Assembly: GCF_040049295.1 (NCBI RefSeq) | Contig: NZ_JBDZDQ010000001.1 | Location: forward strand, 1,798,001-1,862,000 | Source of the DNA: Sphingomonas sp. KR3-1 | GTDB taxonomy: Bacteria > Pseudomonadota > Alphaproteobacteria > Sphingomonadales > Sphingomonadaceae | DNA: 64,000 bases | Direction: 5' to 3' | In this document: positions 1 through 7,479 of the stretch, in pieces | Layout of the letters: each line of letters opens with the position of its first letter | Numbering within the stretch: the stretch's first letter is position 1 | Notes under the pieces: generated by a model | Told to the model about the DNA's origin: nothing | Databases searched by the model: none | Seen by the model: the letters and a program-made list of their open reading frames with translations, nothing else | Made by a program: the position numbers and the translations under genes

Positions 1-165
1 CTCCAGCGCCGAATCCGCCACCGCGCCCATCAGCCCGAGCTTGCCGCCGCCATAGACCAGCCCGATGCCGCGCTCCGCCAGCGTGCGGCCGACATGGCGC
101 GCGGCCTCGATATAGACGGGGTCGGCCGGGCTGGCCGAACCGCAATAGACTGCGATGCGCTTCAT
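1..165 (-). CDS. LOG family protein (TIGR00730-type nucleotide phosphoribohydrolase), 5' part only
   Basis: Only the first 55 residues are in the window; the gene runs off the left edge. The protein opens MKRIAVYCGSA and continues to GLVYGGGKLGLMG near residues 36-48. This is the N-terminal Rossmann fold of the LOG/YvdD family, which hydrolyses nucleoside 5'-monophosphates such as cytokinin ribotides. The diagnostic PGGxGTxxE motif lies outside the window, so activity cannot be judged. The sequence GGGAAG sits about 5 bases before the ATG. It follows crtI on the same strand after 64 bases and may be cotranscribed with it. Confidence 0.85.
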   Translation of the reverse strand, partial: MKRIAVYCGSASPADPVYIEAARHVGRTLAERGIGLVYGGGKLGLMGAVADSALE

Positions 166-229
166 CTGATCTTCCCGATATCCGTGGTCCGGCTTTCCTT
201 CGGCCAGAACGCGCGGCGGGGCAAGCCGC

Positions 230-1708
230 TCACTTGCCGTCTCCCAGCATCAGCGCCGCGGTCGCCTTGGCGCTGCCGACCACGCCGGGAATGCCCGCGC
301 CCGGATGCGTGCCGGCACCGACGAAGAACAGGTTGTGGATCGCATCGTCGCGGTTGTGGGTGCGGAACCAGGCGCTCTGGGTGAGGATCGGCTCGAGGCT
401 GAAGGCGGAGCCGAGATGCGCGGCGAGGTCGTCGCGGAAGTTCAGCGGGGCGTAGCTGAACCTGGTGACGATCCGGTCCTTGAGGTCTGGGATCAGCCGG
501 CGCTGGATCTCGGCCAGGATACGTTCCTCGAGCACTGGCGCGATCTCGTCCCAGTCGGCGGGGAACTTGCCGAGATGCGGCACCGGGGCGAGCGCGTAGA
601 AGGTCGCGTGCCCCTCGGGCGCCATCGCGGGATCGCTGGCGCTCGGGTGGTGGAGGTAGAGCGAGAAATCCTCGCTCAGCACGCCGTGCTCGAAGATGTC
701 GGCGAGCAGCCCCTGATAGCGCGGGCCGAACAGGATCGAGTGGTGCGGGATGTCCGGGAACGTGCCGCGCACGCCGAAATGGACGACGAACAGCGACGGC
801 GAGAAGCGCTTGCGCTGGAGGCTCTGCGCGGCGCGCTGGCTCGAGCGCGAGCCCTTGAGCAGGTCGCGATAGCTGTGGACGACATCGGCATTGCAGGCCA
901 CCGCATCGACCTGCAGCTCATGCCCGCCCATCGTCCGCACGCCGGTGACGAGATCGCCGAGCGTGTCGATGCTGGCGACCGGATCGCCGAGCCGCAGCGT
1001 GCCGCCGAGCCGCTCGAACTGGCGGACCATCGCCGCGACCAACTGGTTGGTGCCGCCCTCGGCCCACCACACCCCGCTCTTGCGCTCGAGCTGGTGGATC
1101 AGCGCGTAGATCGCGCTCGCGGTCATCGGATTGCCGCCGACGAGCAGCGTGTGGAAGGAAAAGGCCTGGCGCAGCTTCTCGTTGCGGATGAAGCTGGCGA
1201 CCTTGGCATAGACCGAGCGCCAGGCGCCATATTTGGCCAGCGCGGGCGCGGCGCGGACCATGGTCATCACGTCCTGGAACGCGACATGGCCGAGCTTCAC
1301 ATAGCCTTCCTCGTACACGCCGGCGGCATATTCGAGGAAGCGGCCATAGCCGGCGACGTCCTGCGGCTCGATCCGGGCGATTTCGGCGGCGAGCTTGTGA
1401 TCGTCGTTCGAATAGTCGAAGCGCGTGCCGTCGGGCCAGGACAGCCGATAGAAGGGCGTGACCGGCTTGAGCGTCACGTCGTCGGCCATCCGGCGGCCGG
1501 AGAGCTGCCAGAGCTCCTCCAGCGCTTCGGGCGCAGTGATCACGGTGGGGCCGGCATCGAAGGTGAAACCGTCGCGCTCCCAGAAATAGGCGCGACCGCC
1601 GGGCTTGTCGCGCGCCTCGAGCACGACCGTCTCGACTCCCGCCGATTGCAGCCGGATCGCGAGCGCCAGCCCGCCGATGCCGGCACCCACCACTGCCGCA
1701 CGTTTCAC
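230..1708 (-). CDS. crtI: Phytoene desaturase (CrtI family)
   Basis: FAD-dependent desaturation of phytoene towards lycopene at the membrane, in carotenoid synthesis. The 492-residue length is typical. A dinucleotide-binding motif VVGAGIGGLALAIRL lies at the N-terminus, and the C-terminal CrtI signature (GAGTHPGAGIPGVVGSAK) lies near residue 465. I chose the GTG at 1706-1708 because the Rossmann strand begins two residues later and because this GTG overlaps the crtY stop as GTGA, a translational-coupling arrangement. Longer reading from an upstream codon would run through crtY in another frame. CrtB (phytoene synthase) is not visible here. Seen: domains and overlap. Inferred: substrate. Confidence 0.95.
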   Translation of the reverse strand: MKRAAVVGAGIGGLALAIRLQSAGVETVVLEARDKPGGRAYFWERDGFTFDAGPTVITAPEALEELWQLSGRRMADDVTLKPVTPFYRLSWPDGTRFDYSNDDHKLAAEIARIEPQDVAGYGRFLEYAAGVYEEGYVKLGHVAFQDVMTMVRAAPALAKYGAWRSVYAKVASFIRNEKLRQAFSFHTLLVGGNPMTASAIYALIHQLERKSGVWWAEGGTNQLVAAMVRQFERLGGTLRLGDPVASIDTLGDLVTGVRTMGGHELQVDAVACNADVVHSYRDLLKGSRSSQRAAQSLQRKRFSPSLFVVHFGVRGTFPDIPHHSILFGPRYQGLLADIFEHGVLSEDFSLYLHHPSASDPAMAPEGHATFYALAPVPHLGKFPADWDEIAPVLEERILAEIQRRLIPDLKDRIVTRFSYAPLNFRDDLAAHLGSAFSLEPILTQSAWFRTHNRDDAIHNLFFVGAGTHPGAGIPGVVGSAKATAALMLGDGK

Positions 1709-2868
1709 TTGAAGGACCCCCGAATTGCCGAAATCGCCTTGAGCACCGGAACGGGCGGCTTGCCGGAAACGATCCGCACGCGATCGAGCAGCGTCGAATG
1801 CCCGGCATAGAAGCGCCCGATCAGCTGGGGATCGAGCTGGTAGAAGCGCTGCAGGATACGGTACCGCTCCTGGGGCTCGGCAGCCTTGAACAACATGGCG
1901 GCGAGCATGCGGTAGAATGCGCGGCGACGCCATGTCGATCTGGCGAAATCATGGAGCAGCCGGTGCAATGCCGCGCCGCCAAGGTCGCTCGCCGCGGCGA
2001 CCAGCGTGGCGGTGCGCACGGCATCGGGCAAGGAATAGCTGGTAAGCGGGTGGAACAGGCCGGCGCGGCCGCCCGCCTTGGCGACCTTGTTGCCGCCCGC
2101 CTGCCAATAGCCCTCGAAATCGCCGCCCATAACCACGGGCAGCGCGCCGCCCTCCTCGCGGATCACCCGATCGACCTGCCAGCCGCGCGCATCGGCATAG
2201 GCCTGGATCCGGGTGCCGAGCGCCTCGACATCGATCTCGGGCGTATCGCTGTAATAGGTATCCTCGACGAACGCGCAGGTGGGGCTGAAGGGCAGCGCAT
2301 AGACGAAGCGATAGCCGTCCAGCTGCTCGACCGTGGCGTCCATGATCATCGGCCGGGCGAGGTCGTGTGCGGCTTCGAGCTGCAGCTCGCGGCCATAGAA
2401 TTTCTGCCAGCCGCAGTGGAGCGCGCTCAGGTCCGCCGGCCCGCGGCAATCGATCACGCCCTTCGCCTCGATCCGGTCGCCATCGGCCAGGACGACCGCA
2501 TTGGGGCTGGCGGCGAGCACCTTGCGCCGCATCATCATCGCCTGCTCGGGCAGCTCGGCGCGGACGACCTGGTCGAGCCGGCGCGATTCGATCGCATAAT
2601 AGCCGGCGTTCAGCGTGCGCGAGACCTGCGGGAAGGCGACGTCATAGCTGCGCCAGCCATGGCCGATCAGCGGCGCGGTGAGCCAGCGGTCCGCCGGGGC
2701 GACATCGGTGGCGAAGAACGACCAGAGGTGGTTGCCGCCGATCCGGCCGCCGCGCTCGATGATCCGCACATCGCAGTCCGGGCGCTTCTTCCTGAGCGCC
2801 AACGCGATCAATCCGCCGGCAAGCCCGCCTCCGACAATCGCGACATCGCAGGAGTGAGTGGCGGGCAT
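1705..2868 (-). CDS. crtY: Lycopene beta-cyclase (CrtY family)
   Basis: Cyclises the ends of lycopene to beta-carotene. The 387-residue protein opens with an FAD-binding motif VAIVGGGLAGGLIALAL (residues 8-24) followed by the acidic strand end IIERG and GGNHLW, as in bacterial CrtY. It precedes crtI on the minus strand and overlaps it by four bases (GTGA), so the two are probably one transcript. The start ATG at 2866-2868 gives the canonical N-terminus. A 10-base palindrome CTAGGCCTAG lies at 2873-2882, directly before the start, and a terminator for the upstream gene ends only 37 bases before it. Confidence 0.95.
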   Translation of the reverse strand: MPATHSCDVAIVGGGLAGGLIALALRKKRPDCDVRIIERGGRIGGNHLWSFFATDVAPADRWLTAPLIGHGWRSYDVAFPQVSRTLNAGYYAIESRRLDQVVRAELPEQAMMMRRKVLAASPNAVVLADGDRIEAKGVIDCRGPADLSALHCGWQKFYGRELQLEAAHDLARPMIMDATVEQLDGYRFVYALPFSPTCAFVEDTYYSDTPEIDVEALGTRIQAYADARGWQVDRVIREEGGALPVVMGGDFEGYWQAGGNKVAKAGGRAGLFHPLTSYSLPDAVRTATLVAAASDLGGAALHRLLHDFARSTWRRRAFYRMLAAMLFKAAEPQERYRILQRFYQLDPQLIGRFYAGHSTLLDRVRIVSGKPPVPVLKAISAIRGSFK

Positions 2869-2905
2869 GGTCCTAGGCCTAGCCGAGCGATTCGCGCGAT
2901 TCCAC

Positions 2906-2940
2906 AAAAATGCCCCTCCCGCACGGAGACGGGAGGGGCA
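2906..2940 (-). terminator. Rho-independent terminator downstream of the glutathione S-transferase gene
   Basis: A perfect 11-bp stem (2911-2921 with 2930-2940, arm TGCCCCTCCCG) with an 8-base loop is followed on the minus strand by five T residues (2906-2910). It lies 40 bases after the GST stop codon and only 37 bases before crtY. Confidence 0.85.
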
Positions 2941-2980
2941 GGTGCGGCGGGAGCGGCGATGATGCGGCCGCGCCCGGAGC

Positions 2981-3607
2981 TTAGGCAGCCTTGAGCAAGG
3001 GCCATTCGGCGGCCATCGCCCGGGCCACGGCGGGCCGGGCGCGCAGGCGCTCGCGATACGCGGAAAGCACCGGCCAGTCGGCGATCGGCACCTTGGTGTA
3101 TTCGCACCAGTTGAGCACCGCGAGCAGATAGGCGTCGGCGACGCTGAAACGGTCGTCGAGAAAGTCTCGGACCTCGAGATGCTTCGACAGCACGGCGAAG
3201 GGCCTGGCGTGGCGAGCGCGCGCCGCGGCCTGCTCGGCCTCGCCACCGGCCTGGACATAGGCGGTGCTGAGCAACGGCACGAACACCGCCTTGTGCAGCT
3301 CGGTCGCGACGAAGTTCAGCCAGGCGAGCATCCGGTAATGCGCGTCGGAAAAGCCGGTGAAGCTGATCGCGCCTTCGGGCGCCAGCTCGGCGATATAGGT
3401 GAGCACGGCCGGGCCTTCGGTGAGCACGAAGCCGGTGCCGGTCTCGATCGCCGGGACATAGCCCATCGGCGAGATCTCCGTAAAGTCGCGCCCGTCGGCC
3501 AGGCGGCCGCCGGCAGGCACCTGGACGAATTCGGCGTCGAGCCCGGCTTCCTCGAGCGCGATGCGCGCCGCGAGCGAGCAGGCGAAAGGTCGGAAATAGA
3601 GCTTAAT
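2981..3607 (-). CDS. Glutathione S-transferase, beta-class-like, apparent ATT start
   Basis: Conjugates glutathione to electrophiles in the cytosol; substrate unknown. The 208-residue protein begins (M)KLYFRPFACSLAARIALEEA, matching the beta-class GST N-terminus with a cysteine at position 10. A thioredoxin-like domain with P-A-I (near residue 55) is followed by an all-helical C-terminal domain ending in LLKAA. No ATG, GTG or TTG in this frame fits: the first is the GTG at residue 30, which would delete the glutathione-binding strand. The ATT at 3605-3607 gives exactly the family N-terminus and has AGGGAG seven bases upstream. The gene is divergent from a TetR regulator with an inverted repeat between, so it is probably that regulator's target. 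Confidence 0.85.
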   Translation of the reverse strand: MKLYFRPFACSLAARIALEEAGLDAEFVQVPAGGRLADGRDFTEISPMGYVPAIETGTGFVLTEGPAVLTYIAELAPEGAISFTGFSDAHYRMLAWLNFVATELHKAVFVPLLSTAYVQAGGEAEQAAARARHARPFAVLSKHLEVRDFLDDRFSVADAYLLAVLNWCEYTKVPIADWPVLSAYRERLRARPAVARAMAAEWPLLKAA

Positions 3608-3623
3608 GGCGAGTCTCCCTTGC

Positions 3624-3647
3624 TTTTTATACGATCTCGCACAAAAA
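3624..3647. promoter_or_regulatory. Candidate TetR operator between GST and TetR genes
   Basis: An imperfect inverted repeat, TTTTTATACG (3624-3633), four bases, then CGCACAAAAA (3638-3647), matches at 8 of 10 arm positions. A related half-site (CGATACAAAAATA) recurs inside the start of the TetR gene at about 3676-3688. For the plus strand, TTGCTT at 3620-3625 with 17-base spacing to an A-rich -10 overlaps it. For the minus strand, TATAAA lies within it. Binding by the adjacent TetR protein is inference. Confidence 0.5.
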
Positions 3648-3667
3648 TAAGCGGGTCAAGGATTTTA

Positions 3668-4279
3668 ATGCGAAACGATACAAAAATAGCGCCGCGAGCG
3701 CGCGGGCGACCGCGCAAGTTCGACGAGGTCCAGGTGCTGAAGCGCGCCATGGAACGCTTTCGGGCGCACGGCTTCTCCAACACCTCGCTCGACGATCTCG
3801 CCGAGGCGACGGGCGTGAACCGACCAAGCCTTTATGCGACGTTCGGTGACAAGAAGGCGCTGTACCTCGCCGGCCTGGCGCGCACGCATGCCAATGTCGA
3901 CGCGACCTTCGCCCAGCTCCACGCCGCGCAGTTTCCGCCGGAAAAGATGCTGAAGGCGCTGTTCCTCGGCGCGCTCGAGGGGTTCCTGACCGGCGAGGAC
4001 GGCCCGGCGGGCTGCATCGCCGTCAACACCGCGGCGACCGAGGCCGTGACCGATCCCGACATCCGCGCGGCGCTGGCAGGCTTCGTCGCGCTGCAGGATG
4101 ACTGGATCGAGCGGTTGATGGCGGAGGCGGGCAGCGGCGATCCGCGCGGCGATGCGCAGATCGCCTCCTCGGTGATCCATTCGCTGAGCACCCGCGCCCG
4201 CGCCGGCACCCCGCGCGACGGGCTGATCGCGATCGCCAGGAAGGCGACTGTGCTGCTGCTGGCGGACTTGCCCGGCTAG
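3668..4279 (+). CDS. TetR/AcrR family transcriptional regulator
   Basis: A 203-residue DNA-binding repressor. The N-terminal helix-turn-helix (residues about 20-65) reads through HGFSNTSLDDLAEATGVNRP and SLYATFGDKKALY, the classical TetR recognition-helix region with the Y-x-x-F-x-x-K end. The C-terminal domain resembles the group that contains 'GCIAVNTA', usually tied to detoxification or efflux genes. AAGGA precedes the ATG by about five bases. It is divergent from the GST gene over 60 bases that carry an inverted repeat, so autoregulation plus GST control is likely. The ligand is unknown. Confidence 0.9.
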   Translation: MRNDTKIAPRARGRPRKFDEVQVLKRAMERFRAHGFSNTSLDDLAEATGVNRPSLYATFGDKKALYLAGLARTHANVDATFAQLHAAQFPPEKMLKALFLGALEGFLTGEDGPAGCIAVNTAATEAVTDPDIRAALAGFVALQDDWIERLMAEAGSGDPRGDAQIASSVIHSLSTRARAGTPRDGLIAIARKATVLLLADLPG

Positions 4280-4285
4280 TCCGCG

Positions 4286-4489
4286 CTAAGCAGCGCTGTC
4301 GAGGATCGCGCGCGCCGTCGCCGCGTCCTCGTCGTCGACCATCACGCGAACCGGGATGAGCAGGTACGAGCCATCGGCGATACTCGTGCCGGCGTCGAAC
4401 ACGAAGCTGGGGATACCTTCGTCCTCCAGGCGGCCCTGGACGATGAAGGCTTCCTGCCGGTCGAACCGGCCCAGTTCGACCAATGCCAT
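4286..4489 (-). CDS. DUF2007-type putative signal-transducing protein
   Basis: A 67-residue cytosolic protein resembling the DUF2007 family: an N-terminal strand-helix with 'QEAFIVQGRLEDEGI' and a C-terminal 'VMVDDEDAATARAIL'. The biochemical role of this family is not established. Its ATG shares one base with the stop of the DUF5996 gene upstream (TGATG), so the two are probably translated from one message. It converges on the TetR gene with six bases between stop codons. A longer frame exists, but it would lie inside the upstream gene. Confidence 0.75.
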   Translation of the reverse strand: MALVELGRFDRQEAFIVQGRLEDEGIPSFVFDAGTSIADGSYLLIPVRVMVDDEDAATARAILDSAA

Positions 4490-5415
4490 CAGACGAGCCT
4501 TGGACGGCGCGGCACGCCCGGCACGCACTCGAGATGCGCGCGGTCCCACTCGCCGAGATCCGCCACGGCATCATAGGTCGCGTGGAGGAAGCCGAGCAGG
4601 TCCGCCTCGGGATCGTCCGCTATGCGCACCGCATCATAGTCGAGCAGCCATTCGCCCAGGCCGGTGTCGAAATAGGCGGGCGCCGGCACCTTCGCCTCGG
4701 CATAGCCGGCGGGCGACGGATAGCCATAGGCGTAGAAGGCGGCCTTCGGGAACGCGTCGCTGCCCGGCCAGAAGCCGGCACTGGCCTCTTCGTGGCTGTA
4801 CGCCTCGCAGGTCACCGGATCGGGAAGCCCGGGGAAGCCGCCGGGGTGTCTGGGCGCAGTGCGGCCCGAAAAGCGCGTGACCGCCAGATCGAAGCTGCCC
4901 CAGAAGAAATGCACCGGGCTCGCCTTGCCGAGAAAGCCGGTGCGGAACTGCTGGAAGACACGATCGACCCAGAGAAGGGCGCGGTGGAAGTCGCGCACGG
5001 CTTCGGCGTCCCAGGAGCGTTCGGCGCGATCCTCGACGAACGGGATCGCGTCGGGGAGTTCGCTGGGCATGCCGTTGATCGCCACCGGCGTGCCGAGCGC
5101 GGCGAGCGCCGCCATCAGCGCGGCGTGGAAATCGGCGATGCTGCCCGGGCCCAGCGGGATCGTCGCCTCGCCGCCGCTATCGGTGGAAAGGCGCAGTTCG
5201 CTCCCAAGCAGATCGAGATCGAGCTGGAGCGTCGCCGCGTCGCACGGGATCGGCCCGGTGGTGTGGCCCCACGCCATCGGATAGAGCACGACATGCCAGC
5301 TATGGTTGAGCCAGGGCGTCTGGGCGAGGCGGACCTTGCCGACGATCTGGGTGATCAGATGCAGGTGCTGCGCGGTCTCGCGCCAGCGGGACCAGTCGAG
5401 CTCGGGGAGGGTCAT
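4489..5415 (-). CDS. DUF5996 family protein
   Basis: A 308-residue protein beginning MTLPELDWSRWRETAQHLHL, then 'KVRLAQTPWLNHSWH' and later 'SPVHFFWGSFDLAVTRFSGR', features I associate with the DUF5996 family. Function is unknown; the histidine- and tryptophan-rich motifs suggest a small-molecule or metal-binding fold, but this is speculation. The start at 5413-5415 has GGAG at good spacing. An in-frame ATG seven codons upstream lacks one. It is divergent from ccdA, and the ccd palindrome lies 26-48 bases before its start. Confidence 0.75.
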   Translation of the reverse strand: MTLPELDWSRWRETAQHLHLITQIVGKVRLAQTPWLNHSWHVVLYPMAWGHTTGPIPCDAATLQLDLDLLGSELRLSTDSGGEATIPLGPGSIADFHAALMAALAALGTPVAINGMPSELPDAIPFVEDRAERSWDAEAVRDFHRALLWVDRVFQQFRTGFLGKASPVHFFWGSFDLAVTRFSGRTAPRHPGGFPGLPDPVTCEAYSHEEASAGFWPGSDAFPKAAFYAYGYPSPAGYAEAKVPAPAYFDTGLGEWLLDYDAVRIADDPEADLLGFLHATYDAVADLGEWDRAHLECVPGVPRRPRLV

Positions 5416-5425
5416 GCCAACTCCA

Positions 5426-5463
5426 TTGACGCGCATTGGGCATGCGCATAATTTATGCGCATG
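5426..5463. promoter_or_regulatory. ccdAB promoter with perfect palindromic operator
   Basis: An 11-base perfect inverted repeat, CATGCGCATAA (5441-5451), one central base, TTATGCGCATG (5453-5463), lies between the divergent DUF5996 and ccdA genes. A plus-strand promoter fits over it: TTGACG at 5426-5431, and CATAAT or ATAATT at 5447-5453 as the -10. The palindrome therefore covers the -10 and the ccdA start codon. Autoregulation by an antitoxin-toxin complex is well known for ccd operons; its operation here is inferred. Confidence 0.7.
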
Positions 5464-5706
5464 AAGCATGATGCTCTTTCCTCCGGCAAGCGCAAGGCTG
5501 TCAATCTTTCGCTCGATACCGGCGTGGTCGCCGCGGCGCGTGAGGCGGGGATAAACCTGTCGCAAATCTGCGAGGCCGCGTTGCGTGATGCGGCGAAAGC
5601 CGAACGCGATCGGAAATGGGCAGAAGACAATCGCGAGCGCATCGAGGCCTGGAACGACTGGACCGAGAAGAACGGGCTTCCGCTCGCCAAATATCGCCTG
5701 TTTTGA
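5461..5706 (+). CDS. ccdA: CcdA family antitoxin of a type II toxin-antitoxin module
   Basis: An 81-residue antitoxin. The N-terminal half (RKAVNLSLDTGVVAAAREAG, then INLSQICEAAL) is a ribbon-helix-helix DNA-binding domain. The C-terminal half (RERIEAWNDWTEKNGLPLAKYRLF) is the toxin-binding tail that wraps CcdB. Starts at 5455 or 5461 are possible. No Shine-Dalgarno sequence precedes either, and the predicted transcription start falls at about 5459-5461, so a leaderless message starting at 5461 is likely. The stop shares one base with the ccdB start (TGATG), the usual coupling that keeps antitoxin in excess. Confidence 0.9.
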   Translation: MKHDALSSGKRKAVNLSLDTGVVAAAREAGINLSQICEAALRDAAKAERDRKWAEDNRERIEAWNDWTEKNGLPLAKYRLF

Positions 5707-6002
5707 TGGCGCAATACGATGTCCATCCGATCGACGGCGGGGCGCTCGTCGTGGATTGCCAGGCAGATACGCTGTCGCATCTCGAGAGCCGGGTGGTGAT
5801 CCCTCTGCTGCGACGCGATGAAGCTCCGCCGGCGACCGATTTTCTGCATCCCATCCTGAACGTAAGCGGCCAGACGCTGGTTCTGGCGACGCAGTTGATG
5901 ACCGCGGTCCGGAAGAGCGAGCTCGGGCGGCCGGTAGCTTCGCTGGCGGATGCCCGCTACGCGATCGTTCGGGCGACCGATTTGCTGCTCACGGGCTCCT
6001 GA
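5706..6002 (+). CDS. ccdB: CcdB family toxin with altered C-terminal tip
   Basis: A 98-residue member of the CcdB/MazF fold. The family's N-terminal and central motifs are present: MAQYDVHPIDGGALVVDCQA, then VVIPLLRRDEAP and an LNPV-like LHPILNVSG. CcdB of plasmid F poisons DNA gyrase through a C-terminal Trp-Gly-Ile. Here the protein ends ATDLLLTGS, so threonine and serine occupy the positions of Trp99 and Ile101. Gyrase poisoning may thus be weakened or the target changed. It is cotranscribed with ccdA and converges on tldD. Confidence 0.88.
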   Translation: MAQYDVHPIDGGALVVDCQADTLSHLESRVVIPLLRRDEAPPATDFLHPILNVSGQTLVLATQLMTAVRKSELGRPVASLADARYAIVRATDLLLTGS

Positions 6003-6033
6003 GGCGACCGCGCGAACGCGGCACCCGCTCAAC

Positions 6034-7461
6034 TCACGCCGCCGTGCCGCCCACCGTCAGCCCGTCGACCAGCAAGGTCGGCTGGCCGACGCCGGCCGGC
6101 ACGCTCTGCCCTCCCTTGCCGCACATGCCGACGCCTTCGTCGAGCGCGAAGTCGTTGCCGATGCCGGTCACCCTGCCCAGCACGCTCGGCCCGTCGCCGA
6201 TCAGCGTCGCGCCCTTGATCGGGGCACCGAGCTTGCCGTTCTCGATGAGGTACGCCTCGGTGCACGAGAAGACGAACTTGCCCGAGACGATATCGACCTG
6301 CCCACCACCGAACGACTTGGCGAAGATGCCCTTCTTGACGCGGCTGAGCAGCTCGGCGGGGTCGTCCTTGCCGCCCTTCATGAAGGTGTTGGTCATGCGC
6401 GGCATCGGGGCATGCTGGAACGATTCGCGCCGGCCATTGCCGGTCGGCTCGACGCCCATCAGCCGGGCATTCAGCCGGTCCTGCATATAGCCCTTGAGGA
6501 TGCCGTCCTCGATCAGGATCGTCTCGCGCGTCGGCGTGCCTTCGTCGTCGATCGACAGCGAGCCGCGGCGGTCCATCAGCGAGCCGTCATCGACCACGGT
6601 GACGCCCGGCGCGGCAACCCGCTCGCCGATCCGGCCGGAGAAAGCCGACGTGCCCTTGCGATTGAAATCGCCCTCGAGGCCGTGGCCGACCGCTTCGTGA
6701 AGCAGCACGCCGGGCCAGCCAGGGCCGCACAGCACGGTCATGTCGCCGGCGGGGGCATCGACCGCGTCGAGATTGACCAGCGCCTGGGCCAGCGCCTCGT
6801 CGATCGCGCGGTTCCAGGTCTCGGGCTCGAAAAGGTTGTCGTAGAGTGTGCGGCCGCCGAGACCGAAGCTGCCGGTCTCGCGCCTGCCATTCTGCTCGAC
6901 GACGATGCTGACGTTGAGTCGAACGAGCGGGCGGACATCGGTGGCGATGAAACCGTCCGGCCGGACGATCTCGACCACGCTCCACGAGCCGGTGAGCCCG
7001 ACCGAGACCTGCGCGACGCGCGGATCGCGGGCGCGGGCGGCGGCGTCGATCGACTGGCAGAGGTTCACCTTGTCGGCGAAGGGCACCAGGTCGAGCGGAT
7101 CCTGATGCGTGTAGAGATGGCGGTTATTGCCCTGGGGCGGGGACGCCTTGCCGGCCTTGCCCGGCTCGATCAGCGCCATCGTCTCCGCCGCGCGGCGAAT
7201 CGCGGCGGGCGTGATCTCGTTGGCATGGGCGAAGGCCGTGGTCTCGCCCGACACGGCGCGCAGGCCGAAGCCCGATTGCGTGTCGAACGAGGCGGTCTTC
7301 AGCCGGCCATCGTCGAAGCCGAACGCCTCGGTCTTGCGGTACTGGAGATAGAGTTCGCCATCCTCGGCGCTGGCCAGCGCCTCGGCGGTGAGTTTCGCGG
7401 CGGTCTCGGGGTCGAGGCTGTCGCGATAGATATAGCTGCGCGGATCGGACGGGATGCTCAT
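6034..7461 (-). CDS. tldD: Metalloprotease TldD
   Basis: Subunit of the TldD/TldE protease, which degrades unfolded or modified peptides and matures some ribosomal peptides. At 475 residues it is of normal length. The zinc motif HEAVGH (HExxxH) is at residues 255-260 within LLHEAVGHGLEGD, and the C-terminal half carries GVGMCGKGGQSVPAGVG. The partner TldE (PmbA) is not adjacent. It lies 18 bases after the zinc-finger gene on the same strand and may be cotranscribed with it. All expected motifs are intact. Confidence 0.95.
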   Translation of the reverse strand: MSIPSDPRSYIYRDSLDPETAAKLTAEALASAEDGELYLQYRKTEAFGFDDGRLKTASFDTQSGFGLRAVSGETTAFAHANEITPAAIRRAAETMALIEPGKAGKASPPQGNNRHLYTHQDPLDLVPFADKVNLCQSIDAAARARDPRVAQVSVGLTGSWSVVEIVRPDGFIATDVRPLVRLNVSIVVEQNGRRETGSFGLGGRTLYDNLFEPETWNRAIDEALAQALVNLDAVDAPAGDMTVLCGPGWPGVLLHEAVGHGLEGDFNRKGTSAFSGRIGERVAAPGVTVVDDGSLMDRRGSLSIDDEGTPTRETILIEDGILKGYMQDRLNARLMGVEPTGNGRRESFQHAPMPRMTNTFMKGGKDDPAELLSRVKKGIFAKSFGGGQVDIVSGKFVFSCTEAYLIENGKLGAPIKGATLIGDGPSVLGRVTGIGNDFALDEGVGMCGKGGQSVPAGVGQPTLLVDGLTVGGTAA

Positions 7462-7479
7462 CCCGACGATATAGGAGGT

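Noticed and set aside
305..1810. Long open frame on the plus strand, 501 codons
   Set aside because: It lies antisense to crtI; its arginine-, glycine- and histidine-rich translation is what reverse frames of GC-rich genes give, and it matches no family.
5434..5436. Upstream ATG for the DUF5996 gene
   Set aside because: It lacks a ribosome-binding site and would add residues not expected for the family; ATG 5415 has GGAG.
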